Assembly (NCBI GenBank): GCA_947179155.2
Contig: OX359266.1
Span: 16,384,098 to 16,448,097 of the forward strand
Length of the DNA: 64,000 bases
Direction of reading: 5' to 3'
From: Hedera helix
Lineage: Eukaryota > Streptophyta > Magnoliopsida > Apiales > Araliaceae
Made by a program: the position numbers and the translations under genes. Shown here piece after piece: positions 1 to 11,479 of the stretch. The notes under the pieces were generated by a model. The model saw nothing but the letters and a program-made list of their open reading frames with translations, ran no database searches and was not told where the DNA came from. Position 1 is the stretch's first letter, and each line of letters starts with the position of its first letter.

Positions 1-195
1 TCTTTTCCATAAACCGCTTTCTCGTGAAGCAAACCTCAACCGGATTACCAAAATTCATCATCCTTTATCCTCTTTAAATCCATATAACTATTTACAACTT
101 TTAAGTTCCTTTACTTGTTCAATTAATATACACATATACCAATTTAATCATCATTACATAGAATTTCCTTTGTACTCGATCTCAGGGGCATTACA
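1..195 (-). mobile_element. 5' end of an LTR (minus strand), displaced from its polypurine tract
   Basis: Read on the minus strand an LTR-type start (TGTAATGCCCCTGAG) lies at 195 and runs off the left edge. The bases that should precede it are found at 3161-3170, beyond the solo LTR inserted at 198-3155. Rejoining the target site places a purine-rich run (GTAGGAAGGGAA) directly before the TGTAATG start, as expected for a 3' LTR and its polypurine tract. The lineage is not determinable from this short piece; the TGTRAYGMCCC start resembles the other gypsy LTRs in the window. Confidence 0.55.
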
Positions 196-1538
196 TTTGT
201 AACGACCCCGAAATTCGACCCACTTTATTCTCTTAAATCTTGTATTTATTAAACATCAATTACCTTATGTCCAAATTCCGGTTCGTTAATAAATCTTTAA
301 CATCTTTCTTTAATCCATTAATTGATTTTAAAATCATCAATTATAAAAAATTCTCATATAAATTTTTCTTTTTCTAGATTCACTCGTTGTATTAAAATAT
401 TTGGATATTTAAAATCCTTACATCTCGATCCTAGTCCCTGGATCGCAACATTTACTTATTCGTTCTATCATCATTATCATGAAACTTAATAAAGTTCAAC
501 ATTCAAATTCAATGTTGTTTATATTCATCCAATATTCTTTGTCTCATGATTCATCATTTAAACATAGATATATAATCGTCTTTATCATAATATTCATATA
601 AAACAATTTCAATTCATAGTTTAACTATACACATCATATTCAGATCCCACTTACATGTACATATAACATATCCAAGTAACTCGGCAAATTATCCACATTG
701 CAGTATAATATAACAATCATGTTTTCTACCTTCTAGGCAATTCATCTTTAACAATATCATATATGATATTCTTGAATGTCATTTCTTTCCTGCAAAAATG
801 TTTATTAAGCAAGTAATGAGCACAACGGCTCAGCAAGTTCAACAGTTATAATTCACGTAGCACATACCTTATCATGCTTGGTGTGTGTCATACATTAAGT
901 GCTTGTGCTTCTACTATAGCTATATATCTCATATATATTCATATCGTTGCACAAAATACACATGGTGGTCATATTAATCACGTATCACATAACACGTATT
1001 TTTTTTATGCATTTAAAACAAGAATTACATATCATAGCATTCCAACATTTAACATAAAAGGGACTGAAGAACTTGTCTGGCGTCCAGTTATTTAAATTGA
1101 TAGCTCAAAACCTTTTCTCGATCAACCTATGATCATAATATAATCAAATAATGATTATTTATCTCTTTGTGATAGTAATTTAATTAATTAATATCATCTC
1201 TAGGCCAATTATTAACTTATATGGCCAATTATATTAACCTCGTTCCTTAAAATATTCGTTTAACTTAATATCCAACACCTCTAATACGGACAACCCGGCT
1301 CATCGGATAAATTTTAACATAACTGGGTGTCCTAAAAATTTTATTTAACCATTTTCTAAATGGTAACCTTATTAGATTAATATTTAAACATTTAAATATT
1401 AATCCCCAATATTTAATATTTTTACAAAAATATTAAATTTAATGCCCAAACATCATTTCTATATTTTTAGTATTTTTCTATAATTTTCTGGAATTTTTAA
1501 ATAATTTTTAAACATTTATTTCATTAAAAACTAATTCT

Positions 1539-1740
1539 AGGGGCAATTTGGTAATTTCCGCAGCTAAAGGGACATATCCGGAATTTTCTGGAAAGTTCAG
1601 GGGCATTTTAGTAATTTACGTGCTTCTGGGGACATGTTCGGTATTAAAAGAAAAGCCCAGGGGCATAACCGGAAATTCCCGTGGCTAAAGGACACGCTAG
1701 TCCTTTCCAGAAAAGTTCGGGGGTAAAACAGTCATTTTGC
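1539..1740. repeat. 60-bp tandem repeat block in family F LTR (copy 1)
   Basis: Degenerate units each begin with a GGGGCA-like core at 1539, 1599, 1659 and 1719, an exact 60-bp spacing. A typical unit reads AGGGGCAttttagtaAttt, then a GGGACA box, then a GAAAAGttc end. The same block is present in the other two family F LTRs. Confidence 0.8.
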
Positions 1741-1930
1741 CGAGTGATCGACCGCCGCGCATTGCGCGGCATCCCCCCCTTACGCCAACCAAACGACGTC
1801 GTTTGGACTGGCGTCAGCACAAAACTCAGCCGCGCATTGCGCGGCTTCCCTTCCACCCCTCAAAACGACGCCGTTTCATCCGGGGCGGAAGAAAAACTGA
1901 TCGCGCCATGCGCGGTCGGCCCTTAACAGT
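1741..1930. other. CpG-rich palindromic block in family F LTR (copy 1)
   Basis: An island of high GC in very AT-rich DNA. It contains CGCGCATTGCGCGGC twice (about 1756 and 1832), a perfect 18-base palindrome CCAAACGACGTCGTTTGG (about 1788-1806), AAAACGACGCCGTTT (about 1863) and CGCGCCATGCGCGG (about 1902). Equivalent blocks lie at about 9590-9770 and 16100-16275. The role is unknown; a promoter or chromatin-signal function is only inference. Confidence 0.7.
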
Positions 1931-3155
1931 TCCCTCATTCTTCTGCCGTTAACAGTGTATAAGCTTTCAACAATTTTCCTCCATTTTGCATTTTCCCAAC
2001 AAAACAACTCTAAAAATCATATAATTTATAGTTATACATCATAAAATTATTTAGAATAAATATACTAATTATTTTCTAATTTTTCCACAATAATAATTTA
2101 ACATCATAATTACTCAAAATAATTCCAAATAAATTGAAATATACCTTCTTTGGCTTTTAAAAATCTTTCATTTGATGGTATACATCTCCTCTCTCATGGT
2201 AATATTGCCGGTGAACATGGTGGGTGGCGTCGGGTGTCATGGCGGTAGGAGAAGAGAGAGAATTAGCTTTGTTTTAATTTTTCTTAATCTCCTCCCTTTA
2301 TTTCTTTTTCTTTCCCTTTTTATAAGTAAGTTGCCTAACCAATTTGGATTAAAAAAAACAAATCCCACCGCCTTCTTGCTTCTCGAATTTTCCAAGTTGC
2401 TAAATCCGGATAATTCTCATGCATTAATAAAAATTTTATACATTACGTAATTATTCTATGTAATAAATATTTTATATAATATATATAAAATATTTATTTT
2501 AATTCACTAAAAATCATAATATGATTTATAGATAATATTAATACCTATTTTGGGTATTTTTCTTGACAAATTTTGTACACGCAAAGTGACATGCATGTAA
2601 TTATATGAGGTAATTTTTACCTCCAAAAATTATAAAATAATTCATAGGACATATAAAAATTATTTTTCGTAATTTTTCACTTCGTTACTTAGACATCATG
2701 TTACACTAACATGTTCACATTTCTGAAATATTATCTTTCATAAACGTCATAATAATTTAATTATGCATAAACATAATTTTTAATAACTTAAAACATTCAT
2801 TTTTCTTATTTATTATTCAATTTCTTTAATATTCATATTAATTTCTTTATATATAAATTATATAATTTAATATTATATAATTTATATAATTACATTCTCC
2901 TTTTTAAATAATTTCTTAATATTAAAATTTCTCTTATTCTTAATAAATTGTCTTTAAACAATTTATTTACTTTTTAATTACTTAAATTCAATTCCATTTA
3001 TCATAATCTCTGCACAGATTTAATTTACTAATTAAATCTCATCACATACCTTAAATCACCTAAAATAATAATTAATTTGAACAATCTTGATAATTTAATC
3101 AATTAAATTCTCATTTAATATTATTAAAGAAATTTTGAAAATTCGGATCCTCACA

Positions 3156-3933
3156 ACATTCCCTTCCTACACGTCGTATAACTATAAACCTCATTTAAAT
3201 CAATAATATCAATTCCTTAACAATTTCATATAATCACATATCACACACTTAATATTCCATAATTCCTTAATAACCGATTAGATCATACGGTTTCTTCTTC
3301 ACTGCACATATATACATACTTTAACTTGTCATTTTCATATTTTCTAAACTTTAGCTTATCTTTTTATATTCGATCACAATATATTTTCACATAATCAATT
3401 TATTACCCGCTGACACATAACATTGTGCCTTACAATAATTTCCTTCAAATTGCCTTAATGTAGGCATTACCATCAATTCATTCATCCTTAATCCATTATA
3501 CTACCATTTAATTCTCAAAATTCATTTTCATTATAATTCCTTCATAAATTATACATATCTCAATTCTCTCATGCACTTTAAATAGCTAGTTGATCCTTAT
3601 ACGTTTTATAGACTCTTATTCATATCAAGTGTCCTTATGTACCATTTCAACCACATAGGTCCCTCTTTATCTTATCAACCTCACATGTCACATCTATCAC
3701 ATAATAATTCACATTAATCATTTATCATTATACTCTATCTTTCAAATCTAAGTTTACCACATAACCTTTGCTTAATTCCTCATAATCCTCATTTGAAATT
3801 CTTATAAATTCCTGGGGTGTCACATGTTGCATGCCTTCACAATTATTGAATATTGTTGAAGTTTCAAAAGAGTAATTATTTTTCCTTTATGATATATCTT
3901 TATTGCTTATTTAAACTTCCTAAGAAAAGTAGT
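3156..3933 (-). mobile_element. Retroelement remnant with an internal LTR-like start
   Basis: After the ACATT target duplication the sequence is non-coding and AT-rich. On the minus strand an LTR-type start TGTGACACCCCAGGAATTT sits at 3824. The same arrangement occurs at 11465-12091, where the equivalent start TGTGGCACCCCAGG is at 12091. Part of this segment (about 3400-3740) resembles 7690-8008. It is best read as pieces of one more LTR family in minus orientation. From 3825 to 3933 I see nothing recognisable. Confidence 0.45.
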
Positions 3934-6900
3934 TGCAATAACGCCCCAATAATCCATGTACTAGCTACAGCAGACCTTGTACGTTAAAACACAACATTTT
4001 TCCTTAAAACCATATCATACAACCATAATACAGTAAATAAACTTAATTATTTAACTTACAATCATAACTTGTTTCAGAATCGCAATATTCACATACATTA
4101 ATTAGAACTCAGATCATATATACATATATCATGACCTAGTCTATTACATGTTGAAATTATATATCTTATGATTTAATTTAATCTCGCCTGTGAACACAAT
4201 TATTATTCATACATAATCTTTCTTACATATATCTGCTTCAATACATTTGAGTTTAATACATATAATTACTCGACTTACAATGATACAATAGTTGTATCCC
4301 ATTACAAGTTCCTTTAATTAAAAACTTACAAACATATTTATCTCGATGGATTTACATAACCACACACCTCATTATTAACGACAAAGTTTAATATTAAAAC
4401 AAAGACGTTACACAACTTATACCTTTACATATTTACATCCATTTAGCTAATTTGTTATATTATACAGATTAATATAACAACATTCCTTCAATACACCTCT
4501 ACGTAATTATCAGTCCTTACCCTTTAGCTTTACTAGAACCTCTGACCTTCTCGTACTTAGCTGAAAATATAAGTTTAAAGCAAGAATGAGCATGATGGCT
4601 TAGCAAGTTTAATAGTTATAACCTTTCATGCTCGTAGTTTTATATACACGCGTCATACTTTTTATATTGTGCATATTATGTATGCATCATATCTATCATG
4701 ATGTGCATTTTCAAAACATAATCTCATATACTGCATTTAAACAGTTAGAATCATATAGTTGCATAAAGTGCACATTTTAGACATATTCACATTGATTTCA
4801 GATAACACAAAAATCTTACATATAGTTTGACAACTAGTTCACACATAGAACAATTTATCATATTTTAACAAGTTCTGAAAAACTTGTCTGTTACTCAAAT
4901 CTATACCTAACCTCTACGCTAATAGAATGTTCTACATATTCCAACTCATCAATTAATTAATTCAAACTCTATTTATCATCGTACAACATGTAAATCATAA
5001 TATGGTTATAACGCTTTCATTATCTCCTTCGAGACTTAAAACATAAACACTAGATCACTAGTCTTTAATCAATTCACGTTCAATGCATTACACCTTACAT
5101 TGGTTAATAATACATCACATTTTACCAAACCTTTACGTAACATGTTCTTAATTAACCTTAGGTACATTTTATTATACCTCACACTGCCCAATTATACCTT
5201 AGTACCTACCAAATCGACTGTCTTTATCAATTTAAGATTTACATAACATAATTCTATTATATAATATCAAAACATAGCTTTTCGGATAACATTTAAAAAA
5301 AAAATTGGGTATAGGGCACTGCGCTTTGGCACAGTACATCGCTCCCCCAACGAAGTCTTCTCAGTTGAACTTCGCCCTGATGTAGTCTTTAGTGCAAAGG
5401 ATGGCGCCCTAGCACCGTCTGCAAGTTTCAATTACTTAATTTTTGCAGTCACTTTGCAGATTTTTAACTAATTCATCTTACATTCAAATAAATTTAAATT
5501 TGAACCATAGCTAGATCTTACTACATAGTATTTTACAAAAAATATATTTTGACTCAAACGGCTTCTTAAAACCATTGAAGTAATAGTCTGAAAAATAAAA
5601 TTTAGCCACATTTTTGCACTTTTCCATCAACTAATGATTTTTGGTCATACACTTCTAGACTTTATTTCAACACTTGATAAAGCATACTTACAACATATTA
5701 AACTTGTTTAAGCCTTTAAAAACAATTTAGGTTTTCAGAAGACGTTATTTTTTCATAAAAATCATTTTAACTCACAACGATCAATTTCGATCGCATAAAC
5801 ATATTTTTAAACTAATTTCTATCCAATGACTACAAAATCAATGTAGACATGTGTAATTATATAAAACTAAATGATCAAACCTTGTTTCACCACTTAACTC
5901 TCAAAATTGTCAAAAATCATATTTGAGTTGAATTTTCATCCACTTAACATAGTTTTTCATCAAAATCATTTTCAAGCCTTTAGACTCTACTTTTCATATA
6001 CTCATTAAAGAGTTCATTTACAAACTTTATAGACTCATATCACACTTGTATGAATCTTTCAAAATACTTTCACCATCAAAATATGTTTATATAAACATAT
6101 TAATACCATAGTCAGGTTTAACTTTTAAAATCATATTTTTTACAAATTAAAGTATCTAACATGTTATATACATGTAAATACACATAAAACCATCATATAC
6201 CTCCTTACAACTTAGGGTTCCCCATGAACCACCATCACATAACACATATACCCCCATAACTTACACTTTTACCCATTAAAACTTACATATTCATGCACAT
6301 ACATACTTAGATCAAAGGTTTAGGATAAGAAAACTTTTAAACCTTACTTTCTTATATAAGAAGTTTCACCGTGAAGAGGTCTCCAACTTTAAGTCTTTCT
6401 TCAAGATGATCCAACTATCCAATCTCTCAAAATCAAGATTTTCTTCCTTTGCTTCCATGACTTATCTCTCTTTTTCTCTCCCTAGGGTTTCTCTTAACTC
6501 TTGCACAAAATGAAGAGCTCTCTTCCTTTTCTCTTGGGTTTGTAGAGACCAAACTTAAGGTAGTTAGTTAAACACAATCATAGTTAACCAACCAATGGCA
6601 TTTTAGTCTTTTCCCATACTTAGTCATGGACAATTAAGACATTTCACTTCTTTAGGACACCAAGGTCATTAATTTAATTGTCAATGGTATTTTGGTCATT
6701 TCTCATTTTTATCCAGATTTTTCATTTAAGGAAACTTTCTATTTATGGTAACTTTCCATTTAAGGTAAGTTTCTTACTCTTCTCCCATTGGTCCATTTCA
6801 TACTCACTTGGATTCTGTTACTTCCAATTTACTGACTAGGTAATTCATTTCCATTCGAGCTACCTACACTTAGTTCCATTTAAATTGCAAAGTAAGTTAT

Positions 6901-7251
6901 TCAGCCATAAACCAACTAAATCACTTTTCTTAACTATAATTATGTTTCTAGTTCTATATGAACCTTCTCAGTTACACATTTAGTAAATTCCAATTATCGT
7001 CATTTTAAATAGTAAAAACGCTCACATATTTCATAAAAACGCATCCTCGAAAAATGAACATTTGAAAAAAAATGATAAACGCTTAAATCATTCATATCGA
7101 CTCTGCATCCATTTCTCTATAACAATGTTTCTTTTAGAATTAAATAAAACATATTTTGTGTTATACTATACACTAACCGGAGTCTCAAAATCCATCTTCA
7201 TTTATCATTTATGCTAATATTATCCATTTTAACGACTTTTGGGTCATTACA
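3934..7251 (-). mobile_element. LTR of a Tekay-like family (solo or truncated), about 3.3 kb
   Basis: Minus-strand start TGTAATGACCCAAAAGTCG at 7251; the other end is near 3934 (GGGGCGTTATTGCA). It carries the block shared by the other long LTRs here (AGCAAGAATGAGCA, then GGCTTAGCAAGTTT, at 4580-4612) and a leader-like block of TTTCTTCC and CTAGGGTTTCTC tracts at 6390-6500 similar to 46980-47200. A GC-richer stretch lies at 5310-5440. No target duplication was found (GTAGT against TTCAT), and neither a primer site nor a polypurine tract adjoins it, so one end may be eroded. No coding region is visible. Confidence 0.6.
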
Positions 7252-8008
7252 TTCATTAGCTTAATACATATATGATAATTTGTATCATACGAATATTCTT
7301 TACTCATTCTACTCATATTTAGGAGTATTATCTTCTGTATTTATACATCGTATAAATACTCAGCTCAGTTCAATCAATTAATAGATATTCATTAATCAAT
7401 TCTATATTATTAAATCTCATAACCCTTACTACTCAGTTAATTCCTAATATACAGATTAGGTTAAACCGTTCTATCGTTTCTACATATTCTGTCATACCTT
7501 TCTGTACCTATTGAAATCCTTTTGATTTTCCTACCTTGCCATTTTCTTAACCTAACCTCTCGAGGTCAATTCATCAAGCTGGTTATTAATTTACATTACT
7601 GAAGCTTAATTTACACATTCTCTCATTATCTCAATTTTCTCTAAATCTTAACTCTCCTTTCATTTATTAGATCAAATATATATAAATAGTACTTTCTGAC
7701 ACAACATTATGCCTTACAATAATTCTTTTCTAACTACCTAATCGTAAGTACTAATTTATGTCCTTTGCATTTTAACTCGTTTTATTTTGATTTAGCCATA
7801 GTAAATTATATTTATTATAATTCATCATCTATCAAGTCACTAATGTATCTTAAATTAATGACTAGTCCACTTAATCTTTGTAAAGTTCTTTTTACATCAA
7901 GAGTCTCTCTGTACAAATTTAACCACATTGGTTATTCTTAAAACATTGATTAAATATTAATAATAATAAAAAAAATCATCCTTCTTTACACTTTATGTTC
8001 TTCGAAAT
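7252..8008 (-). mobile_element. Retroelement remnant, non-coding
   Basis: AT-rich, without a coding frame of interest. The part from 7690 to 8008 shares phrases with 3400-3740 (for example ATTRTGCCTTACAATAATT), suggesting both derive from the same LTR or untranslated region. It ends where the 3' LTR at 8009 begins. Confidence 0.35.
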
Positions 8009-11000
8009 TGTAACAACTCCGAAATTCGACCCACTTTATTACCTTAATTTAATGTTTATTAAACATTATTTACCTTACGTCCAAATTTCAGTCCGTTAAT
8101 AAATCTTTAATCACCTTAATTGATCCCTTAATTAATTTTAAAATCAACAATTACCAAATTTTTTGGTATAATTTTTTTTTCTTTTTATCAAACATTGAAT
8201 TAAAATATTTGGATATTTAAAATCCTTACATTTCGATCTTAGTCCCTGGATAGCAACCTTTACTTTTTCTTTTCTTCCATGTATCATAAAGCTCGACATT
8301 CAAATTTTAATATTGTTCATATCCATACAAATTCTCTTTGTTTCATAATTGAATATATAATACCCTTTATTGTAACAATTATCTTGAACAATCACATTTC
8401 ATGGTTTAACTCTATTCATCCTAACTGGATCCAACATATAAGTAAACATATACCATGTATCATTATAAACTTGGCAAATTTACCCACATAAAATTATAAT
8501 ATAAAAATATAATAACAACATTCACAACCTTCTAGGTTATTCCATCTTTAATGTAATGCGATATTCCTGAAATTCATTTCTTTACCTGCAAAAATGTTTA
8601 TTAAGCAAGTAATGAGCACAACAGCTCAGCAAGTTCAACAGTTAACACCTTTCATGCTTCAAGTAACATATACCTTAACATACTCGATGTGTGTCATACA
8701 TCGCGTGATGTGCTTCTACTCAGATATTATATCTCAAATATATTCATATCATTTCACAATGTACACATTATTGTCACATTAATTACGTATCACATAACAC
8801 ATAATTTGTATGCATTTAAAACCAGAATTACATATCATAACAGTCCAACATTTAACATAGAAGTACTAGAGAACTTATCTGGATCGTGGCACTAAATAAC
8901 AATACCCTTTTTATAATACTTCTCGTACAACCTATGATCATAGATAATCAAATAATAATTATTTACCTCTTTATGATATTAATTTAATTAATTAATATCA
9001 TCTCTAAAGTAATTAACCCTACCCGACAATTTAATTTAGGGTACCAGGTCAATTATTAATTAATATGATTAATTATATTAACCCCGTCCCTTAATAAATC
9101 AATATAACTTAATATCAAATACACTCCATACGGACAACCTGACTCATCGGATAAAATTTAGTATATCTGGTTGTCCAAAAATTTTATTTAAGCATTTTCT
9201 AAATTGTAACATTATTAGATTAATATTTAAACATTTAAATATTAATCTCCAAATATTTAATATTTTTACAAAAAATATTAAATTTAATGTCCAAACATCA
9301 TTTCTATATTTTTAGTATTTTTCTATAATTTTTTATAATTTTCAAATAATTTTTAGACATTTATTTCATTAAAAACTAATTCTGAGGGCATTTTAGTAAA
9401 TTCCGCGCCTTTAGGGACTCAACAGGTATTAACAGAAAAGCTCCGGGGCATTTTCGTAATTTTTGCGGCCTTGGGGACACGCTGGTCATTTTGCGGAAAG
9501 TTCAAGGGCATTTTTGTAATTTTGGTGCATCTAGGACATGCCCAGCATTTCTAGGAAAGCCGAGGGGCAAAACCGTAAATTCGGCCAAAACCTTGGTCGC
9601 GCATGGCGCGCGGCCCCCCACTGCCTACGCCAAACGGCATCGTTTCACCCCTGTTTCTGGAAATTTTCGTCGCGCATGGCGCGGCTCGTCCTTCCCAGCT
9701 CCAAAACGACGCCGTTTTGTTGCCTGTTTCCGGAAAAAAAACCGCGCTACACAATGCGCGGCATGCCCAGAAATATTTTTGCTTCCTTTCTGCCGAAACA
9801 GTGGCTAACCCAAACAATTTAAACCAATTTTTTTCTTCAAATTTTCCACAACATAATCATTCTATAAATCATAAAATTCATAGATATAACTCCAAAAATT
9901 ATTTAGAATAAATATTCTAATTAGTTTCTAATTTTCCATCAAATTAAATTACCACCATAAATATAAAAATAAACCAAATAAATTCATTATATACCTTCAA
10001 AACTTGATATCCTTCTTTGATAACACCAAAACTTCCTCATCTCTTGGTGGTCATGGAGTCTTATGGTGGTGGCGTCGGGTGGCAAGGTGGTGGAAGAAAT
10101 GAAGAGAGTTTTATGTTTATTTGTGTGTGCATGCTTTTTCTTTCTTGCTTTTTCCTTTTTGTTTCCTTTTTATTCTTTTCCTTTATAATACAAAGGCATT
10201 TAAGCAAATTTAAATCAACTCACAATTCCACCGACCTATCAAAACCGGATAAGCCATAAAAAAATCATGCGTAAGTAATTATTTTAATACATTACGTATT
10301 TATATCGTGTAATAAATATTTTATATAATATATATAAATATTTATTTTAATTCACTAAAAATCATAATTTGATTTATAAATAATATTAACACCTTTTTAG
10401 GCACTTTTCTTGACAAATTTTATACACGCATAATGACATGCATGTAATCATATGAGGTAATTTATACCTCCAAAATTCATAAAATAATTCATATAACATA
10501 TAAAAATTATTTTTCATAATTTTTCACTTCGTTACTTGGACATCATGTTACACTAACATGTTCCCGTTTTCAAAATATTATTCCTCATAAAAATCATAAA
10601 AATTCCATTATACATAACCATAATTTTTAATAACTTAAAACATTCATTTTTCTCATTTATTTTCATTTCTTTACAATTTTCACTAACTTTCCTTATATAA
10701 GTTATATAATTTATTATTATACAATTTATATAATTACCTTATTTTCCTTTTACACAAAGTACAATTTATAACATTTTTCTTCCATCCTTATTTAATTTAA
10801 TCCTCTTATATAAATTATATAATTATTCTTATATAATTTATATAATTATTCTTCCATTAATATTTTACTTTACTTTCCTTATATAAATTATATACTTTAT
10901 TGGTATATAATTTATAAAATTCCTTCCTCCTATTAAATAGTTTCTAAACCTTCACCGTAATTATTAATTAAATCTAAAATCAATATTTCAAATTTTACCA

Positions 11001-11464
11001 ACTTCCTCATTCACTTTTATTTAACTTCCGGATTTATTCAATTATTAATCCCTTAATTTCCATAATTAATAGAATTTATAATTATCAATTAAGTATGCAC
11101 ATTTATATATATACAAATGTATATATATACACATCTAATTCATATTTCTCACATTTCCACATAACATCATTTAAATAATAATTTTTGAATTTTCACAATA
11201 ATTTAATTGTATAATTTATCATACCTCTACCTGAATTTCTTTTATTCCTCATAAATTGTTTTTAAACAATTTATTTACTTTTCAATTATTTTAATTCCTC
11301 ACAATTTATCATGGTCTCCGTACAAATTTAATTTACTAATTGAATCTCATCACATACCTTAAATCACATAAAATATCACCAATAATTTAAACAACCTTGA
11401 TAATTCTGTTAATTAAATTCTTATTTAATTTTATTACGGAAATTCAAAAATTCGGGTCCTCACA
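8009..11464 (-). repeat. 3' LTR of the family F element, 3,456 bp
   Basis: Minus-strand start TGTGAGGACCCGAATTTTTG at 11464, preceded by a polypurine tract; end GGAGTTGTTACA at 8009. It contains, in order on the plus strand, the AGCAAGTAATGAGCA motif (8605), the 60-bp repeats (9384-9620), CpG palindromes (9590-9770) and long AT-rich palindromic runs built on TTATATAAATTATATAATT (10690-10920). Matching short open frames here and in the 5' LTR reflect LTR duplication, not genes. Confidence 0.8.
9384..9620. repeat. 60-bp tandem repeat block in family F LTR (copy 2)
   Basis: Units begin at 9384, 9444, 9504 and 9563, each with GGGCATTTTNGTAATTT followed by a GGGAC box. They are followed by CGCGCATGGCGCG twice and by AAACGGCATCGTTT and AAACGACGCCGTTTT. 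Spacing is 60, 60 and 59 bases. Confidence 0.8.
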
Positions 11465-11479
11465 TTCTTCCCCCCTTAA
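11465..11479 (-). promoter_or_regulatory. Polypurine tract for the family F 3' LTR
   Basis: Read on the minus strand, TTAAGGGGGGAAGAA ends exactly at the TGTGAGG start of the LTR. Such tracts prime plus-strand DNA synthesis in LTR retrotransposons. Confidence 0.75.

Larger units (their letters stand above)
198..3155 (-). mobile_element. Solo LTR of family F (Ty3/gypsy-like), 2,958 bp
   Basis: On the minus strand the segment starts TGTGAGGATCCGAATTTTC at 3155 and ends GGGGTCGTTACA at 198. A 5-bp target duplication ACATT flanks it exactly (193-197 and 3156-3160), and no primer site or coding region adjoins it, so it is a solo LTR left by recombination between the two LTRs. It is a shorter, diverged relative of the LTR pair at 8009-11464 and 14515-17939, sharing the same order of AT-rich blocks, the 60-bp repeat block and the CpG-rich block. 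Short open frames inside it are not conserved as proteins and are not called as genes. Confidence 0.85.

Noticed and set aside
3156..3170. Polypurine tract assigned to the LTR at 198-3155
   Set aside because: The perfect ACATT target duplication shows this LTR is solo; the purine run belongs to the disrupted target element whose LTR starts at 195.
8279..8491. Open frames of about 70 residues repeated at 8279 and 14786 (also 8594/15101, 10017/16513)
   Set aside because: They are identical because they lie in the two LTRs of one element; they are low-complexity, have no homologous protein motif and are not kept in the third LTR copy.
9491..9911. GC-rich open frames on both strands in family F LTRs
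   Set aside because: They result from the CpG-rich repeat block; frames on both strands overlap and there is no protein family resemblance.
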